20,851 bases of DNA. Origin: a virus. Below, piece after piece: positions 1 through 5,209 of this stretch. Both the position numbers and the translations under genes were made by a program. The stretch covers positions 1-20,851 of the IMG/VR virus record IMGVR_UViG_3300020419_000099. The stretch is one strand, 5' to 3'. Below the pieces are notes generated by a model, which searched no databases, was not told the origin of the DNA, and worked only from the letters and a program-made list of their open reading frames with translations. How positions within the stretch are numbered: the stretch's first letter is position 1; every line of letters begins with the position of its first letter.

Positions 1-7
1 TTAAAAA

Positions 8-373
8 ATGAAATCTAAAGGACTTGGAGATAGTATTGAAAAGATAACTAAAGCAACTGGAATAGATAAAGTAGCTAAATTCATATTGGGTGAAGATTGT
101 GGGTGTGAAGCCAGAAAAGAAAAACTAAATAAACTATTCCCATATAAAAATGCTAAATGCTTAATAGAAGATGAATACAATTATCTAAAAGAATTCTTCA
201 GCAAACATAGAAACACATTAACCAACATAGAACAAAAAGAATTATTAAAAATATTTAATAGAGTATTTAATGCCAAAAAAGAATCATCAAACTGTGGAAC
301 TTGTGTAAGGGACTTAATACAACAAATGAAAACTTTATACAAAACCTATGAAGAAGAAAACAAAGAAAAGTGA
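8..373 (+). CDS. Conserved hypothetical phage protein with CxC and CxxC pairs, upstream of terminase
   Basis: A 121-residue soluble, charged protein with no signal peptide or membrane segment. It has a CGC pair at residues 31-33, a single Cys at 51 and a CGTC pair at 96-99, a pattern that could bind a metal or form disulfides, although no established zinc-finger spacing is evident. I recall similar proteins (an EDCGCE..K..LN..FPY core) just upstream of terminases in flavobacterial phages, but their function is unknown to me. The ATG at 8 follows an A-rich leader (TTAAAAA) in the Bacteroidetes style. The next micro-ORF starts inside its last codons, which suggests coupled expression with the packaging genes. 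A DNA-packaging or regulatory role is only a guess from position. Confidence 0.75.
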   Translation: MKSKGLGDSIEKITKATGIDKVAKFILGEDCGCEARKEKLNKLFPYKNAKCLIEDEYNYLKEFFSKHRNTLTNIEQKELLKIFNRVFNAKKESSNCGTCVRDLIQQMKTLYKTYEEENKEK

Positions 374-470
374 ACATAAAACAAGAAAACAAACTGAAGA
401 AAAATTATTATTATATTTAGAACAGTTAGAACAAATCAACAATGAAAATACAATGAATGATGGCAAATGA
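348..470 (+). CDS. 40-aa basic micro-ORF bridging to the small terminase
   Basis: This short ORF (ATG at 348, TGA ending 470) overlaps the end of the preceding gene by 26 nt and the start of the small terminase candidate by 14 nt, so it fills the gap between them exactly. The N-terminal half is very basic (MKKKTKKSEHKTRK) and the second half is a predicted amphipathic helix (EEKLLLYLEQLEQINNEN). No function is recognised. The tiling with both neighbours supports real translation, perhaps serving to couple the genes, but an ORF this short in AT-rich DNA can arise by chance. Confidence is therefore moderate. Confidence 0.5.
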   Translation: MKKKTKKSEHKTRKQTEEKLLLYLEQLEQINNENTMNDGK

Positions 471-804
471 AGAAAATTTAAAAAGTTGGACAAAAGGACA
501 AAGTGGAAATCCTAAAGGCAGACCCAAAGGAAGTAAGAATAGAAGTACAGTAGTAAGAGAATTATTAGAAGTTTTATTAAAAAGAAAAAATCCATTAACT
601 GGCAAAGAAGAATGGTTAAGTGCTGAACATCATATGACTATTGCAGTATTACAAAAGGCATTTGAAAAAGGTGATGTAAATGCTTATAATGCATTAATGA
701 ATTCAGGTTATGGTTCACCAAAAGATACAGTAGATTTAAACACAACAGAAACAGTATCTCATGACTTTAAACAATTAGTTAGTGCAATTAAGTTTAAGCA
801 ATAA
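457..804 (+). CDS. terS: DUF5681-like protein, probable small terminase subunit
   Basis: A 115-residue protein with an N-terminal GQSGNPKGRPKGSKN motif (residues about 15-29), the signature of DUF5681-type phage proteins. A helical region follows (STVVRELLEVLLKRK, then an AVLQKAFEKGDVNAYNALM segment), which is compatible with an oligomerising DNA-recognition protein. It lies immediately upstream of the large terminase and overlaps it by 23 nt, the classic position for TerS, which recognises phage DNA at the packaging start and hands it to TerL. Tandem ATG codons at 457 and 460 are both usable. The assignment rests on motif plus position. DUF5681 proteins are not all proven small terminases, so a different DNA-binding role remains possible. 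Confidence 0.7.
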   Translation: MMANEENLKSWTKGQSGNPKGRPKGSKNRSTVVRELLEVLLKRKNPLTGKEEWLSAEHHMTIAVLQKAFEKGDVNAYNALMNSGYGSPKDTVDLNTTETVSHDFKQLVSAIKFKQ

Positions 805-1990
805 ATACAAAATATTTGAAGAATCTGATTCACGTTATTTTATTGTAACTGGTGGAAGGGGTTCTGGTAAATCCTTTGCGATTAACACATTCTTACTATT
901 ACTAACATATGAAGCTGGACATACTATTCTATTCACAAGATATACATTAAGGTCTGCATCAATATCAATTATTCCTGAGTTCATAGAAAAGATAGAACTA
1001 CTAAAAAAAACAGATGACTTTGTAATAACTAAAGATGAGGTATTAAACAAGGTAACTAAATCTAAAATACTTTTTAGAGGTATTAAAACAAGTTCAGGTG
1101 ACCAAACTGCAAATCTTAAATCATTACAAGGCATAACAACATGGGTATTTGATGAAGCAGAAGAAATGACAGATGAAGATATGTTTGATAAAATAGATTT
1201 AAGTGTAAGGCAAAAGGGTTTAGATAATAGAGTAATATTAATACTCAATCCAACAACTAAAGAAAACTTTATATATCAAAGATGGTTTGAAGCAAGAGGT
1301 GTACAAGCTGGAAGCAACATAACTAAAGATGATACAACTTACATTCACACAACCTATTTAGATAACATTGAAAACCTCAGCACAAGTTATATAGAGCAAA
1401 TAGAAAGAATGAAAGAACGTAGGCCAAGTAGATACAAGCACACTATACTTGGTTCATGGTTAGATAAAGCAGAAGGTGTAATATTTACTAATTGGAAAAT
1501 AGGAAAGTTTAAGCAAGTAGGAAAAAATGTATTTGGACAAGATTATGGATTTAGTAATGACCCTACAACATTAGTACAAACCAATATAGATAAAGAGAAT
1601 AAACTTATTTATATTAAGTTATGTTTCTACCAACCTAAACTCACAACAAGTGATATAGCAACACTAAATACTAAATTTGCAAATAGAGATTTAATTGTAG
1701 GTGATTCAGCTGAACCAAGATTAATTTCTGAGTTAACAAGAAACAATAATATAGTAGCAGCAATAAAAGGTCAAGGCAGTATAACTTATGGCATTAGTTT
1801 ATTGCAAGATTATGATTTAATTATTGATGAAGAAAGTACAGATTTAATTAAAGAACTTAACAACTATTGTTGGTTAGAAAAGAAATCACAAACACCAATA
1901 GATAAATTTAACCATGCTATTGATGCTTTAAGATATGCAGTTAGCTACCAATTACAAAACCCAAATAAGGGTGAATATCATTACTATTAA
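782..1990 (+). CDS. terL: Phage terminase large subunit (PBSX/Terminase_6-like ATPase-nuclease)
   Basis: The motor that translocates DNA into the prohead and cuts concatemers. The N-terminal ATPase has a Walker A GGRGSGKS at residues 24-31, a Walker B TWVFDEAEE with acidic D124/E125, and a likely coupling segment ILNPTTK around 154-160. The C-terminal RNase H-like nuclease shows the expected three acidic sites: D254 in FGQDYGFSNDPT, D308 in IVGDSAEP and D381 in HAIDALRY. At 402 residues it is a normal length. Translation starts at GTG 782 inside the small terminase gene; this start keeps the short N-terminal segment that precedes Walker A in relatives. No internal ATG before Walker A would do so. 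A hairpin terminator follows directly. The call is secure. Confidence 0.97.
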   Translation: MQLSLSNKYKIFEESDSRYFIVTGGRGSGKSFAINTFLLLLTYEAGHTILFTRYTLRSASISIIPEFIEKIELLKKTDDFVITKDEVLNKVTKSKILFRGIKTSSGDQTANLKSLQGITTWVFDEAEEMTDEDMFDKIDLSVRQKGLDNRVILILNPTTKENFIYQRWFEARGVQAGSNITKDDTTYIHTTYLDNIENLSTSYIEQIERMKERRPSRYKHTILGSWLDKAEGVIFTNWKIGKFKQVGKNVFGQDYGFSNDPTTLVQTNIDKENKLIYIKLCFYQPKLTTSDIATLNTKFANRDLIVGDSAEPRLISELTRNNNIVAAIKGQGSITYGISLLQDYDLIIDEESTDLIKELNNYCWLEKKSQTPIDKFNHAIDALRYAVSYQLQNPNKGEYHYY

Positions 1991-1994
1991 AAAT

Positions 1995-2030
1995 AAATGG
2001 GGTAACCACCACCAAGTAGAACCCCATTTT
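1995..2030 (+). terminator. Hairpin terminator after terL
   Basis: A 9-bp perfect inverted repeat, AAATGGGGT at 1995-2003 and ACCCCATTT at 2021-2029, with a 17-nt loop, begins four bases after the terL stop and ends in a short T run. It separates the packaging genes from the tail module, whose own promoter-like box lies about 70 bp downstream. Confidence 0.7.
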
Positions 2031-2097
2031 ATGATAAAAAGTTTTGCACGCCTTTTTAAAATATTTAATAAATATAATAATAAATATTAAATTCCTA

Positions 2098-2136
2098 TAT
2101 AACAAAGTCAAAAAAAAAACATTTATATAATATGAA
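2098..2136 (+). promoter_or_regulatory. Repeated 39-bp promoter-like box, copy 1 (tail module)
   Basis: The box reads TATAACAA, then AGTC, ten A residues, CATTTATATA, A and TATGAA. It matches a second copy at 10747-10785 in everything except the four-base insert (AGTC versus GTTG) and one A/G change, with identical spacing. Both copies sit just before a gene cluster and both end on the ATG of the next ORF. It does not match the Bacteroidetes vegetative consensus (TTG at -33, TAnnTTTG at -7) well, so a phage-specific promoter is the simplest reading. A translation-leader element is the alternative. Function is inferred from repetition and placement. Confidence 0.6.
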
Positions 2137-2230
2137 GCTTATTAAAAAGATAATTAAATACATTAAATATATTGAACAAGAAAAAGTTAAATTTAGTATA
2201 AAAGCATTTACATCAACTAACCTTTTTTAA
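2132..2230 (+). CDS. 32-aa lysine/isoleucine-rich micro-ORF
   Basis: An ATG at 2132 lies at the end of the repeated box and opens a 32-codon frame that stops two bases before the next gene's ATG. The predicted peptide starts MKLIKKIIKYIKYIEQE, a basic amphipathic helix. No family is recognised. The ATG context is the same as that of the scaffold gene at the second box, which favours real initiation here. The composition is also what AT-rich noncoding DNA would give. It may act as a leader peptide for the tail module. Confidence 0.4.
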   Translation: MKLIKKIIKYIKYIEQEKVKFSIKAFTSTNLF

Positions 2231-2231
2231 T

Positions 2232-2876
2232 ATGGCAATTAAACTAACTATACCAGAATCACTAAATGAAATTACATTAGGCCAATATCAAAAATGGCTT
2301 AAAATAACTGATGGCAAAGAAATGAATACTTTCTACCAACAGAAGATGATTGAGATTTTTTGTAAAACAAGATTAATAGATGCTTTAAGAATGAAAGTAA
2401 CAGACATTAATAAAATTACTTTTGACTTAAATAAAATATTTGAAGATAAACCAGCATTTAAAGATAGATTCAGAATGAATGAAAAAGAATTTGGCTTCAT
2501 TCCTAAATTAGATGATATGACTTTTGGGGAATATGTTGATTTAGATAATTATCTTAATGAATGGGAAACAATGGATAAAGCAATGGGTGTTTTATTTAGG
2601 CCAATATCATTTAAAAGAAAAGGGCAATACAGAATAGAAGAATATGAAACTGCAAGTAAATACAATATGAAGAATATGCCCTTAGATATTGTAATGGCTT
2701 CACTACTTTTTTTTTGGAATTTAAAAAAAGAATTATTGAAACATATAGTGAATTATTTACAGAATCAGCAAGAAGTGAATTTGCCTCCACATCTGATAGC
2801 TTCATTAAAAAATGGGGTTGGTATCAATCCATTTACGGACTCAGTAAGGGAGATATTAGAAACATATCAGAAGTGA
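2232..2876 (+). CDS. Conserved phage protein, probable tail assembly chaperone (zero-frame product)
   Basis: A 214-residue soluble protein of a family I recall in flavobacterial phages (features: IPESLNEITLGQYQKW near the N-terminus, FGFIPKLDDMTFGEYVDLD near residues 87-105, and MPLDIVMASLLFFWNL near 150-164). The last 53 codons overlap a second reading frame in the -1 phase. The start of that overlap holds the perfect slippery runs T TTT TTT and A AAA AAA. The arrangement resembles the G/GT tail assembly chaperones of lambda-like phages, in which a shorter product and a frameshifted longer product help the tail tube polymerise on the tape measure. The usual position just before the tape measure is not kept: the tape measure is about 4.6 kb downstream, so the chaperone role is an inference. 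First gene of the tail module. Confidence 0.7.
   Translation: MAIKLTIPESLNEITLGQYQKWLKITDGKEMNTFYQQKMIEIFCKTRLIDALRMKVTDINKITFDLNKIFEDKPAFKDRFRMNEKEFGFIPKLDDMTFGEYVDLDNYLNEWETMDKAMGVLFRPISFKRKGQYRIEEYETASKYNMKNMPLDIVMASLLFFWNLKKELLKHIVNYLQNQQEVNLPPHLIASLKNGVGINPFTDSVREILETYQK
2708..2730 (+). promoter_or_regulatory. Candidate programmed -1 frameshift site (two slippery heptamers)
   Basis: In the zero frame the codons read CTT TTT TTT TGG AAT TTA AAA AAA GAA. This gives a perfect X XXY YYZ heptamer of T at 2708-2714 and another of A at 2723-2729. A -1 slip at either site enters the ORF that ends at 2974 and gives a fusion of 247 residues if the slip is at the first. No strong downstream stem-loop is visible by eye. 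The nine-T run could also hide a sequencing indel. Confidence 0.65.
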
Positions 2877-2974
2877 CTAAATTAAAGTTACACCAATGTT
2901 TGTATATGTTATCATTTGAAAAGGACAAAGCAAAAGTAGAAGAAAGTATTTTAAAAAGAAATGCAAAAGGATAA
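2714..2974 (+). CDS. Downstream frame of the probable tail assembly chaperone (expressed by -1 frameshift)
   Basis: An 86-codon frame whose only upstream start candidate is a TTG formed by the end of a T run. The next in-frame Met lies past residue 65, after the conserved-looking core KKWGWYQSIYGLSKGDIR, and there is no in-frame ATG or GTG before that core. Independent initiation is thus unlikely. The frame is open from 2660, so a -1 slip at 2708-2714 or 2723-2729 would join it to the preceding protein. The core, followed by EVTKLKLHQCLYMLSFEKDK, resembles a small phage protein I recall next to this family, which argues it is truly coded. It overlaps the next gene by 14 nt. The alternative is a separate product from a weak TTG start. 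Confidence 0.7.
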   Translation: MEFKKRIIETYSELFTESARSEFASTSDSFIKKWGWYQSIYGLSKGDIRNISEVTKLKLHQCLYMLSFEKDKAKVEESILKRNAKG

Positions 2975-3227
2975 AATAATAGAAGAACTAATAGAAAGAA
3001 AACTATTCTTAGAAGATGATGTAATTGTTCTTGCAGATGGTTATGAAGAAGCCATGATTGGTGTTACTGCTACAAAACCACTAAGAGTAATATATGACTT
3101 TTGGAAATGTTTAGACATTACAATAAAAGATGAAGATATGAGCTTTGATGATGCATTAGATTTTTTAAATGAATTTATAGAAGAAGATATGGGTGGACAT
3201 TCTCCCCTATACATAAAAAATATATAG
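2961..3227 (+). CDS. Small conserved phage protein (LADGYE family), function unknown
   Basis: An 88-residue acidic protein with the pattern VLADGYEEAMIGV, then RVIYDFWKCLDI, then MSFDDALDFLNEFI and GGHSPLYI. I recall this pattern (LADGFE, a K-C-I-x-I strand and a FxxN/GxxTPxF ending) in many small phage proteins without an assigned role. There are no membrane segments or catalytic motifs. The ATG at 2961 overlaps the previous frame by 14 nt and the gene ends one base before the next ATG, so it belongs to the tail operon by arrangement. Its relevance to tail assembly is only positional. Confidence 0.75.
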   Translation: MQKDKIIEELIERKLFLEDDVIVLADGYEEAMIGVTATKPLRVIYDFWKCLDITIKDEDMSFDDALDFLNEFIEEDMGGHSPLYIKNI

Positions 3228-3228
3228 T

Positions 3229-3684
3229 ATGAATAGTTTTTACAGAGTAATAGACAATATTAAAAATGCAATAAGTGCTGAACCATTTAATCACCAAGTT
3301 ACATTTGGAGATATAGCAGACATTGATTTGCAAAAACAAAGCTTATACCCATTGTGCCATATAATGGTTAATAATGCAACTATTACTAATAACATAGTTC
3401 AGCAGAACATGACAATTTTTTTAATGGATTTAGTAGATGTAAGCAACTCAGAAGATGCAAGTTTATTTTTAGGTAATGACAATAGGCAAGATATATTAAA
3501 TACTCAATTAGCATTAGGCACAAGAATAATGAGAGTATTACAAAAGGCAGATGCATATAGAGATGAATTTGAAATTGTAGGTGATGCAACTTGTGAACCA
3601 TTTACAGAAAGATTTGAGAATATGTTAGCTGGATGGGCAATAACATTTACTATTAACACTTATACAGATATGACATATTGCTAA
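3229..3684 (+). CDS. Putative tail terminator/tail completion protein
   Basis: A 151-residue protein with the pattern FNHQVTFGDIADIDLQKQSLYP, then HIMVNNAT, MTIFLMDLVDVS and, near the C-terminus, ATCEPFTERFENMLAGW. I recall this family in flavobacterial phages, where it is usually left as hypothetical. Its size, alternating beta and helical pattern and place beside an HK97 gp10-like gene fit a tail-terminator or neck-completion protein, which caps the tail tube and joins it to the head. The ATG at 3229 follows one base after the preceding stop. The stop overlaps the next gene's start as TAATG. Family membership is fairly sure; function is inferred. Confidence 0.65.
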   Translation: MNSFYRVIDNIKNAISAEPFNHQVTFGDIADIDLQKQSLYPLCHIMVNNATITNNIVQQNMTIFLMDLVDVSNSEDASLFLGNDNRQDILNTQLALGTRIMRVLQKADAYRDEFEIVGDATCEPFTERFENMLAGWAITFTINTYTDMTYC

Positions 3685-4178
3685 TGAAAAATTTTGAAGA
3701 AGCATTAAAGAAGTATGCAGAATATGTAATTAAAAAAGCTAAAGAAAATTTAGCTAAGGGTGGCAAATATGGCTCACAAGATAAAACTGGTGCTTTATCA
3801 AATAGTTTAAGTTATAAAATAAATAAAGGCAAGGTATCATTTTTAGCAGAAAATTATGGAGTGTTTCAAGACCAAGGTGTAAAAGGTGCAAAGTCAACTT
3901 ACCCTGAAAGTAGAACATCACCATTTAAATACACAAATAAAATGCCACCAAGTAATGTATTTGATAAATGGACAATTAGAAGTGGAATAGCACCAAGAGA
4001 TAAAAAGGGAAGGTTTATAAAAAGAAAGTCATTAAACTTTTTAATAGCCAGAAGCATATATAAAAAAGGAATTAGGGCAACTATGTTTTTTACTAAACCA
4101 TTTGAAGAAGCTTTGCCATTATTTGAAGATGAAATATTAGAAGGGTTTTTAGAAGATAATTTAAATTTAGAAGAATGA
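3684..4178 (+). CDS. HK97 gp10-like putative neck/tail-completion protein
   Basis: A 164-residue basic protein with an N-terminal helix (FEEALKKYAEYVIKKAKENL), then the LAENYGVFQDQGVKG segment typical of gp10-like proteins (a Y..F.D.G turn), a conserved-looking SPFKYTNKMPPSNVFDKW stretch, and a C-terminal helical part (FTKPFEEALPLFEDEI). The family is thought to sit at the head-tail interface. I take the ATG at 3684, which overlaps the previous stop (TAATG), rather than a TTG two codons upstream. The end overlaps the next start as ATGA. Position after a tail-terminator candidate supports the call; a minor structural role elsewhere is possible. Confidence 0.65.
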   Translation: MKNFEEALKKYAEYVIKKAKENLAKGGKYGSQDKTGALSNSLSYKINKGKVSFLAENYGVFQDQGVKGAKSTYPESRTSPFKYTNKMPPSNVFDKWTIRSGIAPRDKKGRFIKRKSLNFLIARSIYKKGIRATMFFTKPFEEALPLFEDEILEGFLEDNLNLEE

Positions 4179-5209
4179 GTACAAGAATACAAACAAGGTC
4201 ACCATATTACATAAGGCCAGCAAATGTAACTGGATTAACATCAACACAATTAAAGTTATATATTTTTAGTGGTGTGATTGGAGATAAGCCAGCTTCTCCA
4301 CAATATACACTAACTAAGAAACCAATTAATAGTGAAACAAGTGTAACATTTGAAATAAGTGAATTAATACAAGATTACTTTTCACATGCTTTTACAGGTT
4401 CATATTCTGGTGCTGGTTCAACTCTATGGGTGATTGCTGATTTTCAATATACAACAGCAAGTGCAGTAACAACTTCATCAAGTACATTTTTAGCATTTGA
4501 TTCATTTAGTGAGTTCAAGGATGGAGCAAACCATCTGTTAAATTTAGATGATTTAGTAACTGCAAGTTATATGCAATACAATAAAGGAACTACAATAGTA
4601 TTACCAATAAATGCTGAATCAGCAACTAATGTAACATTTAAATTAAATGGCTCTAATGTGCAAACAACTGCAATTACAGATAATGGAAACACAAACCAAA
4701 AAATACAATATATTACTTATTCTGGTACTGCTGATAGAATTGATATTGCTGGAACAGTTGGTGATACAATTATAACACTTGAAGAAGTAGAAGAATGCAA
4801 ATACACACCTATCAAAATAACATTCATAAATAAAAATGGAGCATTGCAAGATTTATGGTTCTTTAAAAAGTCATTAGAAAACATGAATGTAACTAAAAGT
4901 GAATTTAACAGAAATTTATTAGATAGAGTTAATGTAAGCTATACAACAACAGAAGCTTCAAAAAGAACATATGACATAAATGCAAATGAATCAATTAGTA
5001 TTAATTCAGGTTTTGTAGATGAAGCAATGAATCCAACATTTGAAGAATTATTAGTTAGCAATTTAGTATGGATGACAAAAGACAGTACAGTATTTCCAAT
5101 GAAGGTTGCTGATAGTTCACTAAGTTTTAAAACAAGTTTAAATGATAAATTAATAAACTATGCTATCAATTTTGAATATGCATTTGATTTAATTAATAAC
5201 GTACATTAA
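4175..5209 (+). CDS. Putative tail structural protein, flavobacterial phage family
   Basis: A 344-residue protein rich in Thr, Ser and beta strands, starting with RIQTRSPYYIRP and followed by TFEISELIQDYF near residues 58-70. I recall related proteins in the same position in flavobacterial phages (a short hydrophobic-aromatic start, an EISEL..DY motif and a KRTY..N..E segment near the C-terminus). There is no signal peptide, membrane helix or catalytic motif. It is linked to both neighbours by ATGA and TAATG overlaps. The position before the large tail/baseplate protein and the tape measure suggests a minor tail or distal-tail component; the exact role is not known to me. Confidence 0.6.
   Translation: MSTRIQTRSPYYIRPANVTGLTSTQLKLYIFSGVIGDKPASPQYTLTKKPINSETSVTFEISELIQDYFSHAFTGSYSGAGSTLWVIADFQYTTASAVTTSSSTFLAFDSFSEFKDGANHLLNLDDLVTASYMQYNKGTTIVLPINAESATNVTFKLNGSNVQTTAITDNGNTNQKIQYITYSGTADRIDIAGTVGDTIITLEEVEECKYTPIKITFINKNGALQDLWFFKKSLENMNVTKSEFNRNLLDRVNVSYTTTEASKRTYDINANESISINSGFVDEAMNPTFEELLVSNLVWMTKDSTVFPMKVADSSLSFKTSLNDKLINYAINFEYAFDLINNVH

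Noticed and set aside
835-1248. Minus-strand frame opposite the terminase ATPase domain
   Set aside because: It is antisense to conserved Walker motifs in a clear TerL gene; its Ser/Leu-rich product looks like a shadow translation.
2060-2088. AATATTTA / TAAATATT inverted repeat in the gap after terL
   Set aside because: It is composed only of A and T, with several overlapping partial pairings. Chance in such composition is likely, so I do not call an operator.
2714-2974. Independent translation of the downstream chaperone frame from TTG 2714
   Set aside because: The TTG is made by the end of a T run, lacks an A-rich leader, and sits within the slippery region. Frameshift expression explains the layout better, although independent initiation is not excluded.
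3678-3686. Upstream TTG start for the gp10-like gene
   Set aside because: The ATG at 3684 gives a standard TAATG overlap with the previous stop and loses only two residues.
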